Origin: Theocolax elegans
Taxonomy: Eukaryota; Arthropoda; Insecta; Hymenoptera; Cerocephalidae
Direction of reading: 5' to 3'
Length of the DNA: 64,000 nucleotides
NCBI GenBank assembly: GCA_026168455.1
Contig: CM047425.1
Location: 46,262,362-46,326,361, forward strand
The notes under the pieces: model-generated
What the model was told of the DNA's origin: nothing
Database searches by the model: none
Seen by the model: the letters and a program-made list of their open reading frames with translations, nothing else
Made by a program: the position numbers and the translations under genes
Part shown: piece after piece, positions 11,657 to 21,352 of the stretch
Layout of the letters: every line of letters begins with the position of its first letter
Position numbering within the stretch: the stretch's first letter is position 1

Positions 11657-11831
11657 ATGCTCGCGCCATAGAATGATTCCCCATACAAATCGTACGCATG
11701 CGTTAAATAAGCGCTATAATTTAAAGTTCTTAGTACCATCTAGATCATTGTAAATCGCACATGCGTAGTCAAAGTGTGGGAATATGAGGGTCTCTACGAG
11801 ATTTTTTCTGTTCTGACACAAGAGCGTACAT

Positions 11832-12720
11832 TTAAAGAATCTCAAGGAGTGGAATATCGATGCGACCTGGCACGACCAATCCAGGGTAGGTGTTATCTAG
11901 ACCCCCAGCGATTTGACTGGATTCATAATTAAGAGAATTGCCATTTATTAAAACCCTCGGGGCTGTGTCTAGGTCTATTCGCAAAATAAATGGCTGACTA
12001 CTCAAGATCATCACTTTGGTCTTTTTAACATTCAGTTTCAATACTTTCGACCTCGCTCCGTTGTCAACCACATTAGCGTCTTTCGAGATTTGCCGAACTC
12101 CCTGGTCGAGGTCGGCAGAGCAGAATGAGTCATAGATCTGGGTGTCATCTGTAAAAATTATGTGACTAGAGTAGTTTAGAACCTGAGGTAGATCATTAAT
12201 AAACATTGAAAATAATACCGGGCCCAGGACACTGCCCTGCGGAAAACCTCTGGATGTGCCGAGCCAGGCTGAGCTCGCCCCCAAATCATCCATCACCGCC
12301 TGCGAGCGGCCTACCGAATATTGGTAAAATCAGGTTAACACGATGTCAGAACAGCCTAGCGATCGCAGTTTATGTAATAATGAATCGTATGGCACTGAAT
12401 CAAACACCTTGGAAAAGTCAAAGAGAATGGTAATGGTGATCATACGTTTATCAATAGCTCTTCTAATGTTGTTTAAGACACCAATTATAGCCGTCTGAGT
12501 ACTACGTACCCGGCGGAAGTCTACTTATCTCGCAATAATTAGACTATTTTTGTTCAGGTAATAAGTGAGTTGATCATGAACCAACTTCTCCAGAATTTGT
12601 GAGACTTCGCATAGCTTAGCAATGGGCCTAGTATCAGACGGCGAAACAATCTTGCTGGACTTAGCCAAAAGGAAGAGGAGGGATTTTATCCAGGTTTCCG
12701 GAAAATGTCCAGATGAGGAA
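11832..12720 (-). pseudogene. Copy B ORF2: reverse transcriptase
   Basis: The piece 12296-11832 (154 codons) reads GFPQGSVLGPVLFSMFINDL, then IIFTDDTQIYDSF and LKLNVKKTKVMILSSQP: RT motifs B, C and D. The usual FADD has become FTDD, still keeping the catalytic pair. Upstream, 12720-12300 reads in broken frames through LAKSSKIVSPSDTRPIAKLC and FDFSKVFDSVPYDSLL-like segments. The copy is inactive. Confidence 0.75.
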
Positions 12721-13399
12721 ATGGTTGTTAAAACCTCATGTGGTGTGATAGGAGTAAAATGGAAGGAAATTGGAGGATAGGATTGAGATAAGGTGTTTAA
12801 GGAAGAAATGAGTGAATCTAGTTGAATGAGAGTCAGTGGGTTATCTGAATAGGAGTTAGAGGCATAGTAAGTATTTAGCTGATCCTAAGAAAAGTTATTG
12901 AGGGGCAAAGGAGCAGGTTTGGTAACAAGGCCCATATTCCTGAGTTCTTTCCATAGATTAGAAAAATTCGATGACTTTCTAATTTTATTATTGAAGTATA
13001 AAAATTTGTTAATGTCAATCATCAAGGTAGTCGAAGCTCAAGCCAGAGGCCAGGTACCTTCTGTATGCCATATTACGTGCCTTAATATTAAGTTTTATGG
13101 ACGAGGTGATTCATGATTTATTCGAATTGTTGACGATGATGAGTTTTACCGGTGCGAGTGAATCAAAAGTATGTAAGATAGATGAGATAAGCTTAGACAG
13201 GAGGTTATTAGAAAGGAAAGGAGAGAACGATGGAGAAGACATTAAAGTTGATAGTGAAAGTGAGCGGCTAGGCGATGAAGATGAATTGATTGTGATTGGC
13301 AAAGAGATATGAGACGAAGTGGGGGCAGAATGAGCGAGAGATGTGACATAATTATATGTGTTTGATAAAAGTGAGGCAGCAACTGGGGGTTGATCTGAG

Positions 13400-13863
13400 C
13401 AAGGTTGCGCGACTAGATTCTCTTCACGACCGGCAGCGGTTTCGTAAGATTTAAAGAGAGAGTAATTGAGTCGTGCCCTGCTACAAAGGGCTCAGAGGAT
13501 TTGGTATAAGTATAATCAGGCGGAGGGTTACGAACGATGAAGAGGTCGAGACAGATATGAGATAAGTGTGAAGACGAATGATGAGTAGGATTTGATTTAA
13601 TCAGACAGATTTAGCGAATCTAAACAGGATTCCGACATAGCAGTCGACCCATCTTTAATACACATATTGTTATTAATATCTCCAGTGATAACAACCTGGT
13701 CACATAGATGGAGAAAATTAGTAAGAGTGTCAAAGAATTTGGATGGGTAGGCCTCCGTGGGTCTCCTATAAACCACACGAAAGAGTAACGTAACAGTAGA
13801 ACAACAAGTCTGAAATATCATGAACTCCGAGGAGTTAGTGAACACTAGGTTCGAGTGGGCCAC
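13400..13863 (-). pseudogene. Copy B ORF2: endonuclease relic
   Basis: 13863-13597 encodes TVTLLFRVVYRRPTEAYPS, then HLCDQVVITGDINNNM: the EEP strand followed by a GDIN motif equivalent to GDFN. Upstream (14045-13870) are broken pieces of the N-terminal endonuclease. Frameshifts on both sides make the domain inactive. Confidence 0.65.
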
Positions 13864-14097
13864 AAGCCTAACATCAAGATAATTTCTGATGTAAGCTGCA
13901 ACCCCTCACCCTTCTGTACCGATTCGGTACAATCGGTGTAGTGTATAGTTAGGGAGTCCCAGCATGTCGGCGGAGTCCAGTTCAGTGAGAAAGGTCTCGG
14001 TGACAGCAATAATATCGTAGTTAAATGGGAGGACAAATGATTCAATAGATGACATACAAGTTTTTAGGCGACTTAATGAAGCTTGGCCGGTTAACCT

Positions 14098-15240
14098 TCA
14101 CTTGGACAGGGAGGGATTAGAAGAAGAAAGGTTAGAAAGGTCTGATTCAGTATGCACTGGTACAAGTTGCCCTCTCTTGACTTTACGCATAAAGACGATG
14201 TAGTTCAATAGAGTGACGAAACGCTTTGAACCATAAGGCGTGAAGATGTTTAGGCCAAAGCGCGCGCCAAAAAAGTGACGAGGGATCATCCGCACCGTAG
14301 ATCATGCTCGCAGATATCCCTTTAAGGAGGTGAGCCTTCTCCAAAATAAGATCCCTAGTCGAGGGAGACGAGACCCGAAAAACGAGTCTTCTGGTAGTAG
14401 TTTTAGGAGATGATCCCGACGGTGGGGCTCTGCTTAACACGGGCAAGAACGAATCTCAATCACCTGCAATTTTACCAATGGGAGACTTATAGTAGAGATA
14501 ACTCGTTCCACAATCTCGCCTTCTGGAATACTAAGCTCGTTGGGGACGCTTAGTTATAACAACTCGCACGAGTCCCACTCTGCGAATGAGGTATGCCCCG
14601 TATGACCAGCCGATGCATCACTAAATTGTCTCCGAGAGTCCGCGTTCTTGTTTTCATGTGCTCCCAGACGGTCCAATACGGTGGCGAGTCTCGCGATCGT
14701 AGATAATTCTATTAAAAATACGCGAGAGTTCAAATCGCGAATTTCAGACGCCAAGTCCCGATCTGATGATTCGATACGCGAGACCGTGCGCTCGGTATTA
14801 TCCTCGATCCGGCTTGCAAACTCGGCGAATAGAGTGGCCATATCCACGGAACTGCTAGACCGTGCGGGTAGGTTAGAGCAGCTCTCGGGAGGCGCGGCGC
14901 CGTGAGGTTACTTAGCAACCTGAGCACATGGCGGCAAAGTGGGCGAGGCTCCGCGCTTAGCAACTCCTGTAGTGGGGATCACGGTAGACTGCGCGACGCT
15001 TGAAGCGGGCTCGTTATCAAGCTGAATGGTCCCAGGAGGTGCTGCCCCCTTTCGTATTGCAGGCGAAGCTGATGTCTTCGCGAGTCGCCAACACCGCGGC
15101 TCGTTTGAACTGGCTACAATGTTATGACAGTTGGCGTCGATATAATTACCACAATCTTCTCACACCTCCGCGTGGTTCTCTTTAATAATTCGGCGTCTAC
15201 ACACGTAGCAAGTGTTGCAAGTGGCCGCTTGCATTGCCGA
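14098..15240 (-). pseudogene. Copy B ORF1: zinc finger, coiled coil and FP-like domain
   Basis: From about 15240 one minus-strand frame has CNTCYVCRRRI, then CGNYIDANCHNIV and RCWRL: a PHD-like cysteine pattern with one stop inside. The frame passes a second stop near 14912 and continues into MDMATLFAEFASRIEDNTER and SRIESSDRDLASEIRDLNSR (coiled coil, 14847-14554). After a frameshift, 14446-14098 holds RRLVFRVSSPSTRDLILEKA and YIVFMRKVKRGQLVPVHTES, equivalent to the copy A ORF1 C-terminus. Together they show that the family's ORF1 is finger, coiled coil, then FP-like domain. Confidence 0.65.
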
Positions 15241-15250
15241 AAAGATTTGA

Positions 15251-15587
15251 TGGATGGTGTATTAAAGGAAATAGACCTCGGCGGGTGAATGGCCCGACAG
15301 TACAGGTGGAGTCCGGTAGAGGCGCTGAGATGACCAGGCGTTGTAATTTGCTACGATCTGGCCGCCAGTTTACGAGAGGTCAAAACCTAACCACCTTGAT
15401 TTACGAAAAAATTTTGGAGGAAATATACGGATTCCCGGGTGATAAAAAGTACCTGGTGATGGTTCAAATAGGAGGTGTCACACAAGGAAATCCTGTCCTT
15501 CAGCACTAAAACTTGCAAAAGAAGTATGAAGCAGATAATACTTTGAAGTAAGACGAGTAAGTAAGAGACGGTACGAACTACCAACCT
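15251..15587. other. Spacer or LINE 5' UTR, no recognisable gene
   Basis: Upstream of copy B ORF1. A 91-codon plus-strand frame (15234-15509) has no recognisable domain and is probably chance. This may be the 5' UTR of copy B. Confidence 0.4.
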
Positions 15588-15610
15588 GAGAGAGAGAGAG
15601 AGAGAGAGAC
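15588..15610. repeat. (GA)n microsatellite at the copy C tail
   Basis: A (GA)n run directly abuts the CAAT-type tail of copy C. A second GA run (17400-17414) lies at the other end of the element, so copy C sits inside what was one GA/TC tract. Confidence 0.85.
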
Positions 15611-17400
15611 ATTGATTGAATTTATTGTTCGGCCTCTTAGGGTAGAAACCCCGTAGGTACTATTTGATAAATACATTATGAAGACGCAATGAAATTTAAA
15701 ACTAAATAATATAACAAAAAGTATGAAAAACAATAAAATAAAAGATATACAATGAGTACTTAAAGCTAATTAACAAATAATAAATCGCTCGCAAAACAAT
15801 AAGCACAAATAGGCCAAAATAAATAAATAAATAAATAAATAAAAAGCACAGATAAAGAAGAATTAAAAAGTACATAAGCTGCAATAACTACGGAGCCTCC
15901 TCGAGACATGGGATGGGCCGTGGCGCGATGCCCTCGGTTGCGATCCGCATAGACCAGGCATTTTTGTCAAGCCCAAACAGGTGGTTAAAAAGGATGATTT
16001 TGAACTTACCTATGAACATGGGGTTAAATGAGATGGAAGGAAGCTGATTGATGATACGGGTGGAGGTTATAATGAATGACTTATTTAATGATTCAGTGCG
16101 TGGCGGAAAGTATGTGAGGGGTTTAGGTGGATGACGAGAGGAAGATCGAGGATTCTGATCAGGGGTGTTTAATTTAATGAAGTGATTTGCTAAGTAGGTT
16201 GGTGTGTTATGGGAGATGATATTAAATGCTAGAGAGCCGATGAGAAGGGACCGTCTGGACTCGACCGAAAGCCATTTTAAGCCTAATCTATCTGAAGTAA
16301 CGAGGTCACGCCTCGCTATATTACCCCAAACAAACCTTACACACGCATTCAACAATCTTTGAAGTTTAATATTTCTAGTCTGATCTACATTGTGATAGAC
16401 CGCGCACGCATAGTCAAAATGCGGGAAAATAAGTGTTTCTACCAGATTCTTGCGGAGTTTAAGCGACATAGTTTTGCTATAATAACGCAGCGAGTGCAAT
16501 ACTCCATGGACGCGCCTTGAAATTCCCATGACTTGCTTTGACCAGTCTAGGGTAGGGGTTATCATAACACCAAGCGATTTTACCACATTTTCATACCTCA
16601 AGTAGTCATTGCATAATCGGACCTTCGGAGCGGTGTCCAGGTTGATACGCGCAAGATAAGCCTGACTGCCCAGGATCATGACCTTCGTTTTTTCCACACT
16701 TAGCTTAAGACCGTTATTAATCGCCCAGTTCGCTATCGCATTCGCATCACAAGTAATACGTTGAACTGCATTATTGATATCTGATGGAAGAAACGAATGA
16801 TAGACCTGGGCGTCATCGGCAAACAACATATTATTACAATATTTAAGGATCTTAGGCAGATCGTTGATGAAAATGGAAAAAAGGACGGGACCCAGGACAC
16901 TACCCTGCGGCACACCTGCATTTACCCCGAGCCAATCCGATGTCGCGCCATTTTCGTCCACCACGGCCTGCATGCGGCCAACAAGATATCTATAAAACCA
17001 ATTTATCACAACATCTGAGCATCCGATGTTACCCAACTTCTGAATGAGGAGATCATGCGGCACCGTGTCAAAGGCCTTGGAAAAGTCGAACAGGACCAAG
17101 ATCGTTATCATCCTGGAATCAACAGCCCTTCTCACATCATCAAGTACACCTAGAAGAGCTGACTGAGTACTATGTCCCTTTCGGAACCCCGCTTGCCTAG
17201 CTGTTAATAAACAATTACTTTCGAGATACTCAATCAGCTGATCATGCACTGCTCTTTCCAAAATCTTCGAGAGCTCGCAGAGCTTGGCTATTGGTCTCGT
17301 GTCCGAGCACGACTCCATCCTGCCCGACTTCGCCAATGGAAATAATAAGACCTTCTTCCAACAGTCCGGAAAATAACCAGCGGATAACATACTATTGAAT
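15611..17400 (-). mobile_element. Non-LTR retrotransposon copy C (5' truncated, ORF intact)
   Basis: The element starts abruptly at about 17400 in the RT N-terminus and runs through an intact ORF to a 3' UTR whose last part contains 'gtacctacggggttt' and then a TTCAATCAATG tail. The same 3' UTR motif occurs before the tail of copy E (20771-20790). 5' truncation is typical of abortive target-primed reverse transcription. Lack of stops in 500 codons suggests a recent insertion. Confidence 0.9.
15888..17390 (-). CDS. Reverse transcriptase (partial ORF2) of LINE copy C
   Basis: 500 codons without a stop. RT motifs in order: LAKSGRMESCSDTRPIAKLC (near residue 20), RQAGFRKGHSTQSALLGVL (65), LFDFSKAFDTVPHDLL (105, first catalytic Asp), GVNAGVPQGSVLGPVLFSIF (155) and NNMLFADDAQVYHSFL (190, catalytic pair). 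These are followed by the thumb (GLKLSVEKTKVMILGSQ) and the C-terminal domain (HFDYACAVYHNVDQTRN, LLNACVRFVWGNIARRD, PPRTESLNKSFIITS). The first Met is in the RT fingers, so the natural ORF2 start, endonuclease and ORF1 are lost to 5' truncation. It is the best preserved RT of this family in the window. Confidence 0.9.
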   Translation of the reverse strand: MLSAGYFPDCWKKVLLFPLAKSGRMESCSDTRPIAKLCELSKILERAVHDQLIEYLESNCLLTARQAGFRKGHSTQSALLGVLDDVRRAVDSRMITILVLFDFSKAFDTVPHDLLIQKLGNIGCSDVVINWFYRYLVGRMQAVVDENGATSDWLGVNAGVPQGSVLGPVLFSIFINDLPKILKYCNNMLFADDAQVYHSFLPSDINNAVQRITCDANAIANWAINNGLKLSVEKTKVMILGSQAYLARINLDTAPKVRLCNDYLRYENVVKSLGVMITPTLDWSKQVMGISRRVHGVLHSLRYYSKTMSLKLRKNLVETLIFPHFDYACAVYHNVDQTRNIKLQRLLNACVRFVWGNIARRDLVTSDRLGLKWLSVESRRSLLIGSLAFNIISHNTPTYLANHFIKLNTPDQNPRSSSRHPPKPLTYFPPRTESLNKSFIITSTRIINQLPSISFNPMFIGKFKIILFNHLFGLDKNAWSMRIATEGIAPRPIPCLEEAP

Positions 17401-17414
17401 AGAGAGAGAGAGAG

Positions 17415-17834
17415 AAATATACAAGGTATTCGTTATAATATATATGGGTGGTTCTCTGTGACATCGAAGATGAAAAAAATAAATATTGCTATAACTGTGG
17501 GAATATGTTTTAGAGGTATCCAGTAGTTCTCCTGAATTTTTTCAGATTTTTTCTGGGCCATTATTTTAAGTTACAGAGAGTCAAAGTTGACATTTTAGTA
17601 CTTTTTTGCATTATATGCCCATTTTCATGAACTTGTAGCTCCGAGGGGATGCATTTTTCACTAAAAACATAAGTATGACTTTTTTTGTAAAATTTATGCA
17701 CTTACCTTGGAATGGTAGAAAAGTATCTCCACTTCTTTCAGTATCCATCTAATCCCCTGTAAGCTGTTAAAAATACAAATATTATTATACGTTACATTAT
17801 ATATTATAGTTTGAAAATCGTGCTTATGTTTCTA
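17415..17834. other. Unique-looking spacer
   Basis: No ORF, repeat or element end is recognised between copy C and the first alignable base of the Gypsy LTR at about 17835. The missing ~250 bp of LTR start would be expected here if that LTR were complete. Confidence 0.4.
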
Positions 17835-18278
17835 ATAACGACAAGTAAATGAATAATCTTTCCTGAAATGGACCGCGGAAAGAAAATAATATATGAGTTC
17901 GCGAGAGCCCGTATATTTATATACGGCTCATACGACAACGGAGGAATATCTATAAGCGACTGTTTTAAATATATAAATCAACACGACCTGAAATGCAATT
18001 AAATACGATCAAATTTATTATATCAAACGTGATATGTATTATACACAAACAATTATTGTTCGAGGTCAACGCACGCACGAGAGTTGAGTCGTAATCATCG
18101 TGAAGGGAAAGAGGGGTACGCGAACTAACTATCCTAAACTACGAACAACCGCGATAAAGTTAATTTATTCTTTTATTTATTTATTATTTCTTTTATTTAT
18201 TTTATAATAATATAGAAGTGGTACCACTTACTTTTTATTATATCCGTATCGCAGAGGACTTGTCACGGAGAAATAGCT

Positions 18279-18335
<57 letters not shown>

Positions 18336-18340
18336 TCTCA
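17835..18340 (-). repeat. Left LTR of Gypsy copy 1, first part
   Basis: Aligns with the complete LTR from the 'atggaccgcggaaagaaaa' block onward (17868), through 'ggtcgaggtcaac' (18061) and the palindrome AAGTGGTACCACTT (18216-18229). It then runs into 'ggagaaatagctttctct' and a (CT)n tract (18281-18340). It is interrupted by LINE D at 18341 and resumes at 20833. The initial ~250 bp of the LTR are missing. Confidence 0.8.
18281..18340. repeat. (CT)n microsatellite inside a Gypsy LTR
   Basis: A CT dinucleotide run. The undisturbed right LTR has the same context (agctttctct, then (CT)n, then cacttgcttgtgactg) at 27921-28022, which shows that the tract belongs to the LTR and was the insertion point of LINEs D and E. 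Confidence 0.9.
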
Positions 18341-19290
18341 AAAGATTACTATAAATGATGTACAAATTGATTATTCTACTGAAGTTCTTAACTTAGGCCT
18401 CTGGTTATCTAGTACGTTGGTTTGGGACAAGCAGATCAGGCAAATCTCCATGAGAGTTCACAACACCCTGCGTATACTTAAGTACAACAAGAGTAGACTT
18501 ACTCGTGAGATGCGTAAACTCCTAGTTGAAACATTAGTCTTTCCCCAGTTCAAATATATGTGTGCAGTCTATCACGATGTTGACGCAACTCGTGACCGCA
18601 AACTGCAAAGGTTGCTTAATGCCTGTGTACGTTTTGTAGTAGGTAATTTACCTATCCGCTGCCATATTACACCTCATCGCTTAGAACTTGGCTGGCTTTC
18701 AGTTGGGCGGGCACGCGAAATGACCATTGGTTCCCTAGCATTTAGGACTATCTGTCTGAAAAACCCAACTTATATCGCCAGTCGATTTACGGAAGTAGAC
18801 TTAAGTAGAATACGTCGGTCATCTAGGACAAAGCCGCAATTCCTATTATATGCTCCCCCTAGAACTGAAGCGTGGAACTGTTCCTTTTTAATAACATCGT
18901 CAAAAATTATAAATACGCTAAATGAAGTAGTTTTTGATATTGGTAATTTCGCAGGCTTTAAAACTAAATTGCGAGGTGCTCTTCTTCAACGTGACAAAAT
19001 CGACTGGGAGGACAGAGTCCTTAGAGAGGGCATAACACTTTAGTTTCCCTATCTTATTTTCGAAATTCTATTGTACTTAACATGCGATTTTCAATAGCTT
19101 AGTCTATAATGCGTCCTGTATGAATAAGGAAACTGAATGTTACCATTAAATTGTACCTCACATGTAATTCAGCGTTTGACATGTACTACCAATGTAATTA
19201 TTTTGTAACTAACTTGTATTTCTGCACAGCCAGATAGGGTTATACCCCAAGGCTGCAACCTTTAATAAATCAATCAATCAATCAATCAAT
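18341..19290 (+). mobile_element. Non-LTR retrotransposon copy D (5' truncated)
   Basis: Begins directly at the end of the (CT)n tract, within the RT thumb region, and ends in 'aataaatcaatcaatc' repeats (19264-19290), followed at once by a CTCTCTC remnant and copy E. The 3' UTR contains 'ataccccaaggctgc', similar in style to copies C and E. It is nested in the left LTR of Gypsy copy 1 in the opposite orientation. Confidence 0.9.
18342..19043 (+). CDS. C-terminal part of LINE reverse transcriptase (copy D)
   Basis: An open frame with no stop from the truncation point (18342) to 19043; no natural start is present. It covers the post-palm thumb and C-terminal domain: VLNLGLWLSSTLVWDKQIRQ, RKLLVETLVFPQFKYMCAVY, KLQRLLNACVRFVVGN, LGWLSVGRAREMTIGSLAF and APPRTEAWNCSFLITSSKI. 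It matches the second half of the copy C ORF but belongs to a diverged family. The RT catalytic palm is absent, so it has no activity by itself; it is a fossil of a truncated insertion. Confidence 0.85.
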   Translation, partial: KITINDVQIDYSTEVLNLGLWLSSTLVWDKQIRQISMRVHNTLRILKYNKSRLTREMRKLLVETLVFPQFKYMCAVYHDVDATRDRKLQRLLNACVRFVVGNLPIRCHITPHRLELGWLSVGRAREMTIGSLAFRTICLKNPTYIASRFTEVDLSRIRRSSRTKPQFLLYAPPRTEAWNCSFLITSSKIINTLNEVVFDIGNFAGFKTKLRGALLQRDKIDWEDRVLREGITL

Positions 19291-19295
19291 CTCTC

Positions 19296-20832
19296 TCGAC
19301 GGCACTCCTGGGAGTCCTTGATGATGTCAGGAGAGCAATTGATGCCAGGAAGATCACGATTCTTGTCCTGTTTGATTTCTCCAAGGCTTTCGACACGGTA
19401 CCCCATGATAAATTAATTAAACATTTAAGTGATATTGGTTGTTCCGATAACGTGCTTACATGGTTTTATCGGTATCTTGTGGGTCGCATGCATGCCGTAG
19501 AGAATGAATCTGGTGAGCGCTCAGATTGGCTGAAAATTAATGCTGGTGTGCCTCAGGGCAGTGTTCTTGGCCCGATTCTTTTTTCTATTTTCATTAACGA
19601 TCTGCCGAAAGTACTCACACACAGCAAATATATGCTGTTTGCCGACGATGCCCAGGTCTACCATTCGTTTTTTCCTGCGGAATTTGAAATGGGTGTACAA
19701 CGTATTACTCAGGATGCAAATGCAATAGCCCTATGGGCTCACAATAACGGACTTAAGTTAAATGTTAAAAAAACGAAGGTTATGATTCTGGGTAGCCAGG
19801 CTTTTTTATCGCGTATCGACTTGAACACTGCCCCTGAGGTAAAATTGGAAATGGACTTATTGAAGTATGAATGTGAGGTTAAGTCGCTCGGGATCACGAT
19901 TACTCCATCTCTTGATTGGGCAAGGCAAGTGTCATCTATATCGAGTCGTGTGCATGGTGTTTTGCACTCATTACGATACTATAGAAAAACCTTATCACGT
20001 GGTCTCAGGAAAAGACTGGTAGAGGCACTTGTCTTTCCTCACTTTGATTATGCGTGTGCGGTCTATGACGATGTTGACCAGACCAGAAATCTTAAATTAC
20101 AAAGACTATTAAATGCTTGTGTACGGTTCGTGTGGGGTGACATACCGAGGAGAGAGCACGTCACTCCGTATAGGTTAGGTCTCAGGTGGTTATCAGTCGA
20201 GTCCAGGCGCTCATACATCATCGGTTCACTTGCTTTTAGTATCATCTGTCACAATTCTCCTAGTTACCTGGCAAACCATTTCATCAAACTAAACACCTCG
20301 CAACATAATCACCGCACTTCCACTCGTCAACCAATAAAATCATTAAATTACCTTCCTCCTTGTACGGAGGCTTTAAATAAATCGTTCATCATCACCTCAT
20401 CCAAGATCATAAATGAACTCCCTCCACATACATTTGATAAATCATCCACCGCCAAATTCAAAGACTCGCTATTTCACTATTTGTTTGGACTCGACCAGAC
20501 TGCCTGGGACACCAGGATGCAATATGAGGGGATAACCCCACCGCGTATCCCTCGCCTCGTATAGGTTATTTAGTTACTTAGATATTATACTAGTATATCC
20601 ATTGTTTCGCTTTATTATTTTTATTGTTGAATTATTTATTGTATTTTATTTTATTTTATCGATTTTATAGCTCACTTGATTTTATTATTGTTATTATAGT
20701 TGTACATATTTTTTTTTGTTATTTTATTTATTGTTACTAGTTTATTTTGCAAATTGTATTATGTACATGAGTGCCTACGGGGTTTAAATCCCAAAGGCCA
20801 AATAAAGCCATTCAATCAATCAATCAATCAAT
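19296..20832 (+). mobile_element. Non-LTR retrotransposon copy E (5' truncated)
   Basis: Begins at 19296 after CTCTCTC, in the RT domain. It ends in a (CAAT)n tail (20811-20832) that joins 'ctcacttgcttgtgactg', the natural right flank of the LTR's CT tract. Its RT is the same family as copy A. The 3' UTR has 'tgcctacggggtttaaatcc' just before the tail, shared with copy C. It must have inserted into the CT remnant left beside copy D. Confidence 0.9.
19299..20564 (+). CDS. Reverse transcriptase (partial ORF2) of LINE copy E
   Basis: Open for 421 codons from the truncation point; the first Met-type codon is at 19452. It contains ALLGVLDDVRRAIDARKITI, LFDFSKAFDTVPHDKLI (first catalytic Asp), NAGVPQGSVLGPILFSIFIN and YMLFADDAQVYHSFF (catalytic pair), then thumb and C-terminal segments (HFDYACAVYDDVDQTRNLKL, ACVRFVWGDIPRREHV, PPCTEALNKSFIITSSK). 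It corresponds to the copy A RT but is uninterrupted. ORF1, endonuclease and RT fingers are absent. Confidence 0.9.
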   Translation, partial: TALLGVLDDVRRAIDARKITILVLFDFSKAFDTVPHDKLIKHLSDIGCSDNVLTWFYRYLVGRMHAVENESGERSDWLKINAGVPQGSVLGPILFSIFINDLPKVLTHSKYMLFADDAQVYHSFFPAEFEMGVQRITQDANAIALWAHNNGLKLNVKKTKVMILGSQAFLSRIDLNTAPEVKLEMDLLKYECEVKSLGITITPSLDWARQVSSISSRVHGVLHSLRYYRKTLSRGLRKRLVEALVFPHFDYACAVYDDVDQTRNLKLQRLLNACVRFVWGDIPRREHVTPYRLGLRWLSVESRRSYIIGSLAFSIICHNSPSYLANHFIKLNTSQHNHRTSTRQPIKSLNYLPPCTEALNKSFIITSSKIINELPPHTFDKSSTAKFKDSLFHYLFGLDQTAWDTRMQYEGITPPRIPRLV

Positions 20833-21165
20833 CTCACTTGCTTGTGACTGCTCTGGAGACAGGATCAATCCTCAACCGCTGATTAACTCGTGTCGTGCGT
20901 ATATTAAATTCCACAAATAAAAATGTCACGCAGAAAATCTCTCGGAAAATATCGTGTAAACCTGGACGTTAACAGCGTCACGTGCCCTCGCGATCTCTCT
21001 ACTTCGTACCGGTCGGTTAGCGCGCGCAACCGTTCTCTCACGAATTACCGATTTTCGTTGCGCAGGCATCGGCCGTTTGAGTCGTTGGCTATATCCATAT
21101 CTACATATAGCGCTCGTGCTTACCTACCGAATTCGATAATAGCGAGTGACTATCACCCTGCCAGA
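20833..21165 (-). repeat. Left LTR of Gypsy copy 1, second part
   Basis: Resumes the LTR after LINE E ('ctcacttgcttgtgactg') and matches the right LTR (28006-28335) through 'tctacatatagcgctcgtg'. It ends at '...gagtgactatca', directly joined to 'ccctgccagattccgcata', so about 15 bp including the LTR end and part of the polypurine tract are missing. Plus-strand frames beginning MSRRK here and at 28097 are the two LTR copies, not genes. Confidence 0.8.
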
Positions 21166-21352
21166 TTCCGCATACCGGGTACGTGGTATCTGTACCAGAA
21201 ATACGAATGAAGGATAGGATATAACGACTCGGGTACAACATAGAATGAACTCACTCAAAAGAACTGCATTGGGAGTAGATAAATATATTTTACTGTACGT
21301 TAGAATAATAAAAAAATAGATATGTACATTATCTACATCAGGATACCGTACT

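Larger units (their letters stand above)
11005..15250 (-). mobile_element. Non-LTR retrotransposon copy B (degraded, near full length)
   Basis: The minus-strand order is zinc finger and coiled-coil ORF1 (15240-14098), endonuclease (13863-13400), linker, RT (12720-11832) and C-terminal domain (11656-11289), then an AT-rich 3' UTR and a CAAT-repeat tail (11010-11025) abutting purine-rich GAGATACGGAGAAAG. Every domain is broken by stops or indels. The RT and C-terminal domains are related to copies A, C, D and E but more diverged, so this is an older insertion or a sister family. Confidence 0.8.

Noticed and set aside
19264..19290. CAAT repeats as telomeric or independent satellite DNA
   Set aside because: They occur only at LINE 3' ends, are short, and mark the element tails.
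20923..21210. Plus-strand ORF starting MSRRKSLGKYRV, with a close copy at 28097-28330
   Set aside because: Similarity is explained by the two LTRs of Gypsy copy 1. The frame is antisense to the element and is not kept in the LTRs of copy 2.
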